Positions 1-7,470 are shown, numbered from the stretch's first letter. The stretch: 64,000 nucleotides of DNA from Lacibacter luteus (GCF_004118265.1 NZ_SDHW01000001.1:930001-994000); one strand, 5' to 3'. The notes: a model not told the origin generated them from the sequence alone. A program made the numbers and translations.

Positions 1-1
1 G

Positions 2-133
2 GAAAAAGGCAACGATTATTTTATTGATCGTTATTACAACTGGACCAACGGATGCATTTCGTTAAAGAATACGCATATTGATGACCTTGCGCTTTATGTA
101 AAATCGGGCACAGCAGTTTACATTCAGAAATAA
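2..133 (+). CDS. L,D-transpeptidase (YkuD-type), C-terminal fragment
   Basis: Open at the left edge; only the last 43 residues and the stop are present. They contain NWTNGCISLKN, which matches the catalytic S/TxGC motif region of YkuD L,D-transpeptidases, including the nucleophilic cysteine. The short tail ending in GTAVYIQK is also typical of the family's C-terminus. These enzymes cross-link or modify peptidoglycan in the periplasm. The N-terminus, any signal peptide and the catalytic histidine lie outside the window, so the exact subfamily cannot be judged. Confidence 0.7.
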   Translation, partial: EKGNDYFIDRYYNWTNGCISLKNTHIDDLALYVKSGTAVYIQK

Positions 134-138
134 AGGGC

Positions 139-636
139 TTAATTGATATTGCAAAGATCAATTTCATCTACACCTTTTGTGCTGAGAATAACTTTATTAA
201 TGGTGCCCTTCATGTTGTAATACACGATCATGATACCAAAAGCCATTTGATACGCTTCCCAGTTGGCATCTTTTACTTTGGGGTTACCAAACTTTACAAA
301 CAGATCATCCGACTTTGCGCCAAGTATGGGCACTGTAAATTTTCCTTTGAAAGCTTCGGTGATCACTACATAATCACGCTGCACATAAAAGCAAATGCCT
401 TTATCGTCGTAATACACACCCCCACCGCAGCCCGATTCGTTTCCTTCTTTATCAAACGAAGTAAAACAAGGAAGCTTGGCTTTTATCTGTTCAGGATCGG
501 CATTGGGCTTGGCTTCATTGATCCAGCCTTTGTGTACATCAACCGTAATTAATCCGCAATCGGGTTTTGTTTTTAACTGAGCTGTTGCACCGGTAACAGC
601 AACTACAAAAGATAAAACCAGGAGGAAATGTTTCAT
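139..636 (-). CDS. Secreted hypothetical protein, tandem paralog A
   Basis: A 165-residue protein with an N-terminal signal peptide (hydrophobic stretch ending near ATAQ). It has four conserved cysteines, including CGGGV around residue 70, and a C-terminal DLCN. I do not recognise the family. It is clearly paralogous over its full length to the next gene upstream at 700-1194: both contain HKGWINEAKPNADPEQIK and WEAYQMA. The two lie head-to-tail on the minus strand with 63 bases between them. The protein probably acts in the periplasm or outside the cell; its role is unknown. Confidence 0.75.
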   Translation of the reverse strand: MKHFLLVLSFVVAVTGATAQLKTKPDCGLITVDVHKGWINEAKPNADPEQIKAKLPCFTSFDKEGNESGCGGGVYYDDKGICFYVQRDYVVITEAFKGKFTVPILGAKSDDLFVKFGNPKVKDANWEAYQMAFGIMIVYYNMKGTINKVILSTKGVDEIDLCNIN

Positions 637-699
637 AGAAAAGTTTGCGTAATACTACAAATTTTAAAAAAACAAAAATACATGCTTTCCGCTCAACAA

Positions 700-1194
700 T
701 TATTGATTACACAAATCAATATCATCTGTTGTTTTTGTGCTGATGATAATTTTATTGATTGTTGCTGCAGTATTGTAATACACCACTATTATTCCGTATG
801 CCATCTGGTAGGCTTCCCAATTGGCATCTTTCAGTTTGGGGTTGCCATACTTTGCAAACATAGCTGCTTTCTTTACACCCAATAAAGGAGAAGTAAATTT
901 GCCTTTGAATTTATCGGTAATAACAATATAATCACGTTGCGTATAAAACCGGATGCCCTTATCATCAAAAAAAACGCCGCCACCACAGGTTGAAGTCGTA
1001 CCTTCTTTTTCAAACGAAGTAAAGCAGGGCAGTTTTGTTTTTATCTGTTCCGGATCGGCATTTGGCTTTGCCTCGTTGATCCAGCCCTTGTGCACATCTA
1101 CTGTAAGCACACCACAATCGGGTTTTACTTTTAATTGAGCCGTTACCATAACCGAAACAGTAACAAGTACCAGCAGCAATATTGCTTTTTTCAT
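700..1194 (-). CDS. Secreted hypothetical protein, tandem paralog B
   Basis: A 164-residue secreted protein. I chose the ATG at 1194 because it begins MKKAILLLVLV, a normal signal peptide ending near VTAQ; the upstream in-frame start at 1221 would add nine residues before the signal. Full-length paralog of the neighbour at 139-636: the cysteines and the GKFTSPLLG and YGIIVVYYN regions are all shared. Family unknown. The pair is the product of a tandem duplication, and both reading frames are intact. Confidence 0.75.
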   Translation of the reverse strand: MKKAILLLVLVTVSVMVTAQLKVKPDCGVLTVDVHKGWINEAKPNADPEQIKTKLPCFTSFEKEGTTSTCGGGVFFDDKGIRFYTQRDYIVITDKFKGKFTSPLLGVKKAAMFAKYGNPKLKDANWEAYQMAYGIIVVYYNTAATINKIIISTKTTDDIDLCNQ

Positions 1195-1288
1195 AAATTG
1201 ATGTTTTATACCCAGCTGCAAAATCCCTGCTAAATGTTGCGTGCTGCATAAAAATTTTTCAGGCCGTGGAAATTTTTATCTTCACGCT

Positions 1289-2056
1289 ATGTTCTTCATA
1301 CTGTCGAAAGTCTTTAATTTTTTATTGTCGCCATTTAATTGGCTGTTAGTATTGGTACTGCTATGCTTTTTTGTAAAAGATGCCCGGAAAAAGAAACGCT
1401 GGATCATCATTACCTGCTGCTGGTTTTTAATATTTTCTAACCCCTACATCATTCATAAGCTTACGGTTAACTGGCAGGCCAACCAAAAAATCTTTCAGCA
1501 AAACGAGCAGTATAGTGTGGGCATTTTACTTAGCGGGTTTGTTGGTTTCGAATTTAAATCGAAACAGGGCTTTTACGGAGGAGCGGCCGACAGATTTATA
1601 CAGGCTGTGCGTTTGTATAAACTGGGCTATATCAAAAAAATTCTGATCACAGGTGGCAGCGGAAGTATAAATTCTACACGTCAGCAGTTTAAAGAAGCAG
1701 ATTTTGTAACAATACAACTGCAGGAAATGGGCGTACCGAAAGAAGATATTCTTACCGAAAATCAAAGTCGCAATACGTATGAGAATGCCTTGTTCTCAAA
1801 GAAACTGCTCGACTCAACATCGCAAAAGGGCCCCTTTCTGCTCATTACTTCAGCCATACACATGAAACGTTCGCAACAGGTATTTACAAAAGCCGGCATT
1901 GCAACTGTTGCGTATCCTTGTAATTTTAATGCAATTGATAATCCGCAGGAATTTCTCAGTTCAATTATGCCTTCGCACAACGCATTTACGGGCTGGGATA
2001 TTTATTTGAAAGAAGTTGTAGGATTATTTGTGTACAAGATGACGGGAAAAGCGTGA
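1289..2056 (+). CDS. YdcF/ElyC-like DUF218 membrane protein
   Basis: About 255 residues. The ATG at 1289 (MFFILSKVFNF) is preferred to the in-frame ATG at 1241, because it starts directly before two hydrophobic segments (about residues 5-25 and 35-55) and has a possible -7 box TATCTTCA just upstream. The rest is a DUF218 domain with a GGSGS loop, ENQSRNTYENA and ITSAIHMKRS, the hallmark blocks of YdcF/ElyC/SanA proteins. These are linked to envelope carbon-lipid or peptidoglycan homeostasis, but their biochemical activity is poorly defined. A short GTACGAA-type repeat begins five bases after the stop. Confidence 0.8.
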   Translation: MFFILSKVFNFLLSPFNWLLVLVLLCFFVKDARKKKRWIIITCCWFLIFSNPYIIHKLTVNWQANQKIFQQNEQYSVGILLSGFVGFEFKSKQGFYGGAADRFIQAVRLYKLGYIKKILITGGSGSINSTRQQFKEADFVTIQLQEMGVPKEDILTENQSRNTYENALFSKKLLDSTSQKGPFLLITSAIHMKRSQQVFTKAGIATVAYPCNFNAIDNPQEFLSSIMPSHNAFTGWDIYLKEVVGLFVYKMTGKA

Positions 2057-2060
2057 AGAA

Positions 2061-2091
2061 AAGTACGAAATACGAAGATAGAAGTACGAAG
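2061..2091 (+). repeat. GTACGAA-type dispersed repeat, copy A
   Basis: Contains GTACGAAATACGAAG followed by TAGAAGTACGAAG. It begins five bases after the stop of the YdcF-like gene and has the same orientation as that gene. Related copies are at 5961-5990 and 52040-52068, each also next to a stop codon, plus an inverted double copy inside prmC (5217-5286). Confidence 0.75.
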
Positions 2092-2110
2092 CAAACCGCA
2101 AGCGTCCATC

Positions 2111-2157
2111 TCGACTCCGCTCGATGAACTTAACAGCCCTTCGACTTCGCTCAGGAC
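2111..2157. repeat. CGACTYCGCTC repeat, two copies
   Basis: Two imperfect copies of TCGACTYCGCTC (2111-2122 and 2141-2152) sit between the YdcF-like gene and yigZ. The second copy supplies the TGA stop codon (2151-2153) of the minus-strand yigZ gene and the last codons before it. This word is a familiar type of intergenic repeat in Bacteroidota. Confidence 0.6.
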
Positions 2158-2756
2158 TTCTTCCTCACTTCCACTGTATGCATCTCGCCTAATTTAAACA
2201 GCACTTCTTCCAAACGGTTTTTAGGAATACTGATCTCTACATCGCAAAAAAGATTCTGCTCCTGCTTTACTACCGTGCAGTTGTATTGCTTCACGATCAT
2301 CATCACATCGTTCATACGTGTATAATCGTAATGCAGCAAATAGTTCACTTCAATTTGTTTTTGAATGATGGGTGTTGTTTGCAACGCCAGTGTTGTGGCT
2401 GTTTTATAGGCATTGATGAGTCCCGGTACACCTAACAATGTTCCGCCGAAATAACGCACTACCACCACCAGCACATTGGTTACCTGCTTGCTATCGATCT
2501 GTCCAAGTATAGGCCGACCTGCACTTCCCGATGGTTCACCATCATCACTTACACGATAGGTATTACCATCTGTTCCTAACCGATAAGCAAAACAATGATG
2601 CACTGCTTTTGAATGTTCTTCTTTCAGTTGCTTCAGCTTTTCTTTAAACTCATCAACCGATGCAATGGGATAAGCATAGGCAAGGAAACGACTGCCCCTG
2701 TCTTTAAACTCGGCTACAACAGATTGTGAAATGGTATAGTAAAATTCTTCGTTCAT
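2151..2756 (-). CDS. YigZ/IMPACT family protein
   Basis: A 201-residue protein of the YigZ (UPF0029/IMPACT) family. The N-terminal domain has SRFLAYAYPI, HHCFAYRLG, DDGEPSGSAGRPIL and VVVVRYFGGTLLGVPGL, which are the family's signature blocks in order; a shorter C-terminal DUF1949-like domain follows. The function is uncertain; bacterial members are small cytoplasmic proteins of about this length. It is the last gene of a minus-strand set ribD, DMT transporter, yigZ. Its final codons and stop lie in a dispersed repeat. Confidence 0.9.
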   Translation of the reverse strand: MNEEFYYTISQSVVAEFKDRGSRFLAYAYPIASVDEFKEKLKQLKEEHSKAVHHCFAYRLGTDGNTYRVSDDGEPSGSAGRPILGQIDSKQVTNVLVVVVRYFGGTLLGVPGLINAYKTATTLALQTTPIIQKQIEVNYLLHYDYTRMNDVMMIVKQYNCTVVKQEQNLFCDVEISIPKNRLEEVLFKLGEMHTVEVRKKS

Positions 2757-2803
2757 GTAGTGGAAAGGATGAGTAATGAGTGATGAATAATGAGTAGCGA
2801 ATA

Positions 2804-3679
2804 TTACCCGTATGCGATCAGGGCAATGGCAAGCACCGATAGTGCAATACCCAGCCAGTTGATCTTTGCTAATTTTTCGTTGAATAAAATAAGTGCGGCA
2901 ACTGTACTGAACAACACAATGCCTGTATTGTTGATTGGTATAATGGCCGAACTGTTTCCTGCATTGGCTTTAAGTACATGCATTAAGCACCAGATGGAAA
3001 AATAATTCGGCACGCCGATCATTAATCCCGTAAGTATCGCTTTTGCATCGAAACGCATACGATTGGTAAAGAGCAGAAACAACATACCCAGCACTCCAAA
3101 GAAAGCAGCCGACGCAAATGCTGTGATCAGGTATGCATTGTGATTCTGCTGATCGATAAAACTGATCTCCACGTATTTAATCATCGTATCAAGCAATCCG
3201 CTTGCGATGAAAATGATTACAGGTAAAAAATACCAGGTGGGGTTGATTGTTTTTTCTTTCTTGTTTGAGGCAGAAGGCCAGCAGGTAAACATCACCGCAA
3301 GTAAGGCAATAAAGATTCCCAACACTTTCAATATGGTTACAGTTTCGCTGTACAAATAAATAGAAAACACGAATGGAATAACCAGCGACAGTTTATTGGC
3401 AACCGATGCAATGGCAACACCCAGCTTTTGTGTTGTAAATGCAATGACGTTAAAAAGTGAAACAAAAATAAATCCCATTAGGAATGCCCAGCCAAACCAG
3501 GGCTCCTGTGCAGTTGCAGTATTGATGGGGAATGCGCCATTCACAAACGAACCCGTAATTACGCAACTGATATAGTTAAACACGATCGACTGAAATGTAT
3601 TTACACCCAAACGCTCCACTACTTTAAACGAAAGTGTGAGCCATGAGGTAAGAATAATACTGCCGATGAGATAGAGCAT
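2804..3679 (-). CDS. EamA/DMT-type membrane transporter
   Basis: A 291-residue integral membrane protein with about ten hydrophobic segments in two halves, the layout of drug/metabolite transporters of the EamA type. The substrate cannot be read from sequence. It lies 17 bases downstream of ribD on the minus strand, and its start codon sits in a word-like repeat (GATGTAGGATTTATGATG). Its position between ribD and yigZ suggests co-transcription, and a link to riboflavin metabolism is possible but unproven. Confidence 0.8.
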   Translation of the reverse strand: MLYLIGSIILTSWLTLSFKVVERLGVNTFQSIVFNYISCVITGSFVNGAFPINTATAQEPWFGWAFLMGFIFVSLFNVIAFTTQKLGVAIASVANKLSLVIPFVFSIYLYSETVTILKVLGIFIALLAVMFTCWPSASNKKEKTINPTWYFLPVIIFIASGLLDTMIKYVEISFIDQQNHNAYLITAFASAAFFGVLGMLFLLFTNRMRFDAKAILTGLMIGVPNYFSIWCLMHVLKANAGNSSAIIPINNTGIVLFSTVAALILFNEKLAKINWLGIALSVLAIALIAYG

Positions 3680-3680
3680 G

Positions 3681-3718
3681 ATAAACGATGTAGGATTTAT
3701 GATGTAGGATGTATGATT
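3681..3718. repeat. ATGTAGGAT word repeat
   Basis: Near-repeats of GATGTAGGAT and GATTTATGATGTAG span the ribD stop and the transporter start. The last residues of RibD (PIIHPTS) and its TAA stop are encoded by the repeat. Similar words occur at 49974-50010 and 54401-54447. Confidence 0.55.
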
Positions 3719-4773
3719 GGATTTTGCAGCTTGTTTTTATACCAACAAATTTTATCACTGCCGAGCTGTTGTATTTCTGTTTGCAATTCGTTTTGCAGCA
3801 ACGGTGCTTTTACAGCATCTGTAACAATCAATTCTTCATTGGTAATGATGCGTGCTTCATCCCACAACCCTTCGTTGATGAAATGCTGTAACAGTTCTGC
3901 ACCACCTTCCACTAATACACTGTTCAACTTGCGTTGATGCAGCGCCTGCAAAACCTGTTGCACAACAGAACCGTTTCCGCTCAGTTGTTCATACTGCACA
4001 GCTCCTTCATTTGATTGCTGCACATTGTTCAGCACAATGGTTGCAGCTTCTCCATTAAATAATTTTAATGATGAGGATAATTTTAATTGACGGTCTACAA
4101 CTAAACGAACTGGTTGTTTTGCCGCATCCCAATAACGATTGCTGAGTTGCGGATTATCTAACAAAGCTGTATTAGAACCAACAAGAATTGCTGCTTCTTC
4201 GCTTCGCCATTGATGCACCAAACGATTGGTGAATTCGTTACTGATACGCAAACGTTCTGCAGACTTGAAACCGATGATGCCATTTTTCGTTTGCGCCCAT
4301 TTCAAAATCACATAAGGGCGTTGCTGCTGATGAAATGTAAAGAAGCGTTTATTCAGTTCAACACACTCCTCTTTCAGCACATCAACGATCACTTCCAAGC
4401 CCGCTGCTTTCAGTTTTTCAATTCCCTTTCCGTTTACTTCTTCAAACGGATCACGACAACCAATAACAACTTTTGGAATTTTATGTTTGATGATAAGATC
4501 GCTGCAGGGAGGTGTTTTACCGAAATGGGCACAGGGTTCTAAAGAAACATAGAGTGTTGATTGTTGCAGGTTTCCGGTCTGGCCACTTTGAGTGGCCTGA
4601 CCTATGCAGTTCACTTCGGCATGTGCTTCGCCATAACGTTGATGCCATCCTTCGCCAATAATTTTTCCATCGTGTACCAATACTGCCCCAACCATTGGAT
4701 TAGGCGCAACAGAACCGGCTCCGTTGCGGGCCAGTTCAATACAACGTTGCATGTATTGTTCGTGGATAGTCAT
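3697..4773 (-). CDS. ribD: Bifunctional riboflavin deaminase/reductase RibD
   Basis: A 358-residue enzyme for two riboflavin steps: deamination of the diaminopyrimidine product of GTP cyclohydrolase II, then reduction of its ribosyl side chain. The N-terminal zinc deaminase domain has HAEVN (zinc ligand and catalytic Glu) and SLEPCAHFGKTPPC (two cysteine ligands). The C-terminal reductase domain starts near PYVILKWAQTKNG and contains VEGGAELL. The loop between the two zinc motifs holds the peptide GQATQSGQTG, encoded by a DNA palindrome (4576-4602). First gene of the ribD-transporter-yigZ set; a -7 box lies at 4785-4792. Confidence 0.95.
   Translation of the reverse strand: MTIHEQYMQRCIELARNGAGSVAPNPMVGAVLVHDGKIIGEGWHQRYGEAHAEVNCIGQATQSGQTGNLQQSTLYVSLEPCAHFGKTPPCSDLIIKHKIPKVVIGCRDPFEEVNGKGIEKLKAAGLEVIVDVLKEECVELNKRFFTFHQQQRPYVILKWAQTKNGIIGFKSAERLRISNEFTNRLVHQWRSEEAAILVGSNTALLDNPQLSNRYWDAAKQPVRLVVDRQLKLSSSLKLFNGEAATIVLNNVQQSNEGAVQYEQLSGNGSVVQQVLQALHQRKLNSVLVEGGAELLQHFINEGLWDEARIITNEELIVTDAVKAPLLQNELQTEIQQLGSDKICWYKNKLQNPIIHPTS
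4576..4602. repeat. In-frame palindrome inside ribD
   Basis: GGTCTGGCCACT (4576-4587) and AGTGGCCTGACC (4591-4602) form a 12-bp inverted repeat with one mismatch and a 3-base loop. It lies in a variable surface loop of the deaminase domain and is read through in frame. The intergenic element at 50338-50367 has the same layout (GGTC, CCAC, loop, GTGG, CTGACC). Confidence 0.7.
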
Positions 4774-4784
4774 CTGTAAGGCTG

Positions 4785-4792
4785 CAAAAGTA
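4785..4792 (-). promoter_or_regulatory. Bacteroidota -7 box upstream of ribD
   Basis: On the minus strand this reads TACTTTTG, a full match to TAnnTTTG, 11 bases before the ribD start codon. The short leader fits other genes in the window. Confidence 0.55.
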
Positions 4793-4888
4793 ACGGTTTC
4801 GCAGCGAGGACAAGGTATGCCAGACTTTAAGCACCTGATAAATTTGATTATAATGTCGTAAGTATGGCATATCTATCGCCAACCGAAT

Positions 4889-4896
4889 TAGCTTTG
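4889..4896 (+). promoter_or_regulatory. Bacteroidota -7 box upstream of prmC
   Basis: TAGCTTTG matches TAnnTTTG and lies five bases before the prmC ATG, implying a nearly leaderless transcript. No clear -33 TTTG is present at the usual spacing. Confidence 0.5.
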
Positions 4897-4901
4897 CAGA
4901 A

Positions 4902-5795
4902 ATGAACTGGCAGGAACAATATCAACACTTACGGGAAGCACTAACTGTTGCACACGAACCGTCTGAAGCAGAAGCTATCGCCCGTTTAGTGACTGAACAT
5001 GTTGGCAAAAAGAATTTCCGAAGTTTAGAAGCTGCAGCAGTTACCGCAGAAGAAGAAGAAGAGATCAAGTCAGTTCTTCAACAACTGCTCAAGCATCGTC
5101 CGTTGCAATATGTATTGAACGAAGCCTGGTTTTACGGATTGAAGTTTGAAGTAAACGAAAGCGTTTTGATACCAAGACCGGAAACAGAAGAACTGGTTGA
5201 TTGGATCGTGAAAGAGGTACGAGGTAAGAAGTACGAAGTACGAACCGAAATGCCTGCGTACCTCGTACCTCGTACTTCGTACTTACGTCTTCTCGATATT
5301 GGTACCGGCAGCGGCTGCATTCCGATTTCTTTAAAAAAGAATTTGCCCGATGCTAAATTATCAGCCGTTGATGTTTGCAGCGAAGCTTTGCATACAGCAA
5401 CAACCAATGCGGTGAACAATGAAACAGAGATCAACTTTCATTTGCTCGATTTTTTAGATGAAAGCAAATGGAGCCTTCTCGACAAATACGATATCATCGT
5501 AAGTAATCCGCCGTATATTAAAAACACCGAAGCAACCACTATGAGTAAGCATGTGTTGGAGTTTGAACCGCACAAAGCATTGTTTGTTCCCGATGAAGAT
5601 GCATTGTTGTTCTACCGTAAGATTGCTGATTTTGCACTGCAGCATTTGCAACCGAACGGAGCCGTGTATGTGGAGATCAATCAGCAATTGGGAAAAGAAA
5701 CTGCAGCGCTGTTTCAGCAAAAAGGATTTACTGTTGAGTTAAGGAAAGATATGAGCGGCAATGAACGGATGATAAAAGCTGTTTATGGTTTTTAG
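4902..5795 (+). CDS. prmC: Release factor glutamine methyltransferase PrmC
   Basis: A 297-residue SAM-dependent methyltransferase that methylates the Gln of the GGQ motif in translation release factors. The N-terminal helical domain is followed by IPRPETEELVDW, LLDIGTGSGCIPISL (SAM-binding glycine motif) and VSNPPYI (the NPPY substrate-Gln motif). Between IPRPETEELVDWIVKE and LLDIGTGSG there is an extra stretch of about 23 residues encoded by an inverted GTACGAA repeat (5217-5286). The frame stays open, so the insert is tolerated between the N-terminal and catalytic domains. Divergent from ribD across 128 bases. Confidence 0.93.
   Translation: MNWQEQYQHLREALTVAHEPSEAEAIARLVTEHVGKKNFRSLEAAAVTAEEEEEIKSVLQQLLKHRPLQYVLNEAWFYGLKFEVNESVLIPRPETEELVDWIVKEVRGKKYEVRTEMPAYLVPRTSYLRLLDIGTGSGCIPISLKKNLPDAKLSAVDVCSEALHTATTNAVNNETEINFHLLDFLDESKWSLLDKYDIIVSNPPYIKNTEATTMSKHVLEFEPHKALFVPDEDALLFYRKIADFALQHLQPNGAVYVEINQQLGKETAALFQQKGFTVELRKDMSGNERMIKAVYGF
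5217..5286. repeat. Inverted GTACGAA-type repeat inside prmC, copy B
   Basis: The left arm (5217-5243) is built from GTACGAGGTA and GTACGAAGTACGA. The right arm (5259-5286) is TACCTCGTACCTCGTACTTC and related words, largely its reverse complement, with a 15-base centre. It is in frame with prmC and encodes residues between the N-terminal and SAM-binding domains. The same words occur at 2061-2091, 5961-5990 and 52040-52068. Confidence 0.8.
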
Positions 5796-5828
5796 TTTTT
5801 TGTTTATAGTTAGGCTGCTTCTGTTTAA

Positions 5829-5870
5829 TACTGAACTGCAGTACAAGTGTGCGACGCCAATGCTGTTGAT
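5829..5870 (+). repeat. 42-bp dispersed repeat, copy 1
   Basis: Shares the core GTGCGACGCCAATGC and flanking bases with 22008-22049 in the same orientation; most of the 42 positions agree by eye. It lies in the intergenic space after prmC. No ORF or strong hairpin explains it. Confidence 0.7.
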
Positions 5871-5924
5871 GCCTGTTCAATTGCTCAACAACAAAAAACA
5901 ATAAACCACAAACCATAAACAAAA

Positions 5925-5954
5925 AGCCCGTCAGATGAGAACGTCTGACGGGCT
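5925..5954 (-). terminator. Terminator after the exbB-exbD pair
   Basis: An 11-bp perfect stem, AGCCCGTCAGA / TCTGACGGGCT, with an 8-base loop. On the minus strand it is followed by a T-rich run (TTTTTGTTT), so it most likely ends the ExbB-ExbD transcript. Confidence 0.75.
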
Positions 5955-5960
5955 GTATTT

Positions 5961-5990
5961 CGTACCTCGTACTTCTAACTTCGTATTTAT
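5961..5990 (-). repeat. GTACGAA-type dispersed repeat, copy C
   Basis: Read on the minus strand: TAAATACGAAGTTAGAAG then TACGAGGTACG. It directly follows the TGA stop of exbD (5990-5992), in the same orientation as that gene, and precedes the terminator hairpin at 5925-5954. Confidence 0.75.
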
Positions 5991-6400
5991 CAAAGTCCTT
6001 TCTTATCTACATTCATCACCGCTTTTACACCTAAGCGATCGGCAGCACGGAGTACCGCAGCAAAACTTTCCAGTTTGCAATTACGATCGGCGTTTACAGC
6101 AATGGTTGGTTCTTCCCCATTGGCCCGTTTTGCATTGATGATTCTTGCCAATGCACTATCCATCATCAACGGATCAACAGGTTTTGCTTCTACATAAAAA
6201 CGGTTTAACGAATCGATTGTTACAGCAACAGATTGTTTGGCTGTTGTATTGCTCTTGGCTTTTGGCAACGATGCTTTGCGCACATTGGGATTAGCCAGTG
6301 TAGATACGATCAGGAAAAACATCAGCAGGATGAACAGGATATCGTTCAACGCATCTGTAAACACCTCACTCGATTCAGCTCTTTTCTTTCTTAAATTCAT
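5990..6400 (-). CDS. exbD: ExbD/TolR-type biopolymer transport protein
   Basis: A 136-residue protein with a short cytoplasmic N-terminus, one transmembrane helix (about residues 16-36, DILFILLMFFLIVSTL, with the conserved acidic residue just at its start) and a periplasmic domain. This is the ExbD/TolR layout. With ExbB it forms a proton-driven motor in the inner membrane that energises TonB or Tol functions. It follows the exbB-like gene by 11 bases. No tonB gene is visible next to it, so the energised partner is unknown. Confidence 0.85.
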   Translation of the reverse strand: MNLRKKRAESSEVFTDALNDILFILLMFFLIVSTLANPNVRKASLPKAKSNTTAKQSVAVTIDSLNRFYVEAKPVDPLMMDSALARIINAKRANGEEPTIAVNADRNCKLESFAAVLRAADRLGVKAVMNVDKKGL

Positions 6401-6411
6401 GCTTCATCAGT

Positions 6412-7107
6412 TTAACGGGTGGGTTCCTGTAATACATCAAGAAAATCGGCAGCTGACGCTTCCATTTTATTCAACGCTTTTTCTACCTGCGTGTGCAGAA
6501 TATTGTGAAACAGGTAGGCGATCAAACCAATTACCAGACCGCTGATAGATGTGATCAGTTTTGTATAAATACCACCGGCAATTGTACTCAGTTCGTATTC
6601 GCCTGTTGCATTGATGTTAAAGAACAACTGCATCAAACCAACCAGAGTACCAACGAAACCGAAGATGGGTGCCACTTTCGAAATGACCGAAAGTACATTT
6701 ACATTACGTTCCAGTTTGTACATTTCCAGTTGCGCCACATTCTCCATACTGTTTTCAATGGAGTCGATAGGTTTACCAATACGTTGCAAACCTTTATCGA
6801 TGATGCGTCCAACGGGATTGTTGGTGTTGCGTGCAAAATTGCGGGCAGCAGTAACGTTTCCGCTAAGGATATTGTCACGGATGATGTTCATGAAATTGCC
6901 ATCTACTTCTGTTGCTTTTTTAATAGCCATCCAGCGTTCAACAAACACATACACGGTGGCAATGCTTAACAACAGCAACGGAATCATGATCCATCCTGCC
7001 TGCATCAACAGATCAATTAAATGCATTTCTTTTTTAGGAACGGCCTGAGTTGCAGCGTTGGTTAAGGTATCAACTGCATTCTGCACTTGGAGAAGAAAAA
7101 AATTCAT
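6412..7107 (-). CDS. exbB: MotA/TolQ/ExbB proton channel protein
   Basis: About 231 residues with three hydrophobic segments (near residues 30-50, 135-160 and 180-205) and the conserved channel blocks, including VAPIFGFVGTLVGLMQLFF. I use the ATG at 7107; a TTG three codons upstream is a possible alternative. The protein is the proton-conducting subunit paired with the ExbD-like product directly downstream. Whether the complex serves TonB or Tol cannot be decided here. Confidence 0.87.
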   Translation of the reverse strand: MNFFLLQVQNAVDTLTNAATQAVPKKEMHLIDLLMQAGWIMIPLLLLSIATVYVFVERWMAIKKATEVDGNFMNIIRDNILSGNVTAARNFARNTNNPVGRIIDKGLQRIGKPIDSIENSMENVAQLEMYKLERNVNVLSVISKVAPIFGFVGTLVGLMQLFFNINATGEYELSTIAGGIYTKLITSISGLVIGLIAYLFHNILHTQVEKALNKMEASAADFLDVLQEPTR

Positions 7108-7156
7108 ACTGTTCAAATGGTTTTAGTAATGCGGATACGCAAACGTTCCCGCCGGT

Positions 7157-7164
7157 CAAATGTA
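7157..7164 (-). promoter_or_regulatory. -7 box upstream of exbB
   Basis: Reads TACATTTG on the minus strand, a full TAnnTTTG match, about 50 bases before the exbB ATG. No convincing -33 element is seen. Confidence 0.45.
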
Positions 7165-7280
7165 AATCGTACAAAGCAACTTAACGTGTTGAGCTGCTGT
7201 TTATTTTCCACAGTCAAATATGCAGCCATGTTTTAACGATTTGTGTTATGGATAAGCTAAAAGAAGCCGAAAGAAATAAA

Positions 7281-7365
7281 CCGATAGCCAATAGTACGTA
7301 GTTACAAGTCATAAAAATCTGCCCTAACTACTACCAACTATTGGCTACGGGCTGTGAACTATCGG
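7281..7365. repeat. Nested inverted repeat, AGCCAATAGT family
   Basis: Several arms pair in order: AGCCAATAGT (7286-7295) with ACTATTGGCT (7337-7346), GTAGTTA (7298-7304) with TAACTAC (7325-7331), and CCGATAG (7281-7287) with CTATCGG (7359-7365). It lies between exbB and lpdA, upstream of the lpdA promoter. Confidence 0.65.
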
Positions 7366-7389
7366 CTAACATCCAGCAGCTTCTTCCCT

Positions 7390-7420
7390 TTTGCTATTTC
7401 CTTCACTTAAGTTACCTTCG
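7390..7420 (+). promoter_or_regulatory. lpdA promoter
   Basis: A -33 TTTG (7390-7393) and a -7 TACCTTCG (7413-7420) are separated by 19 bases, the standard Bacteroidota primary-sigma spacing. The leader to the ATG at 7471 is about 45 bases and A+T-rich. Confidence 0.6.
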
Positions 7421-7470
7421 CAGCCGATAATTTTCAAATTACTGCATTTTCAAATTTTCAAATTCTCTGT

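Larger units (their letters stand above)
7108..7470. other. Intergenic region between exbB and lpdA
   Basis: A divergent 363-base spacer. It holds the exbB -7 box (7157-7164), a nested inverted repeat (7281-7365) and the lpdA promoter (7390-7420). I see no small gene or structured RNA in it. Confidence 0.6.

Noticed and set aside
5132-5434. A minus-strand frame through prmC containing the repeat
   Set aside because: It is the complement of the palindrome and of conserved prmC codons, so it is a shadow of the real gene.
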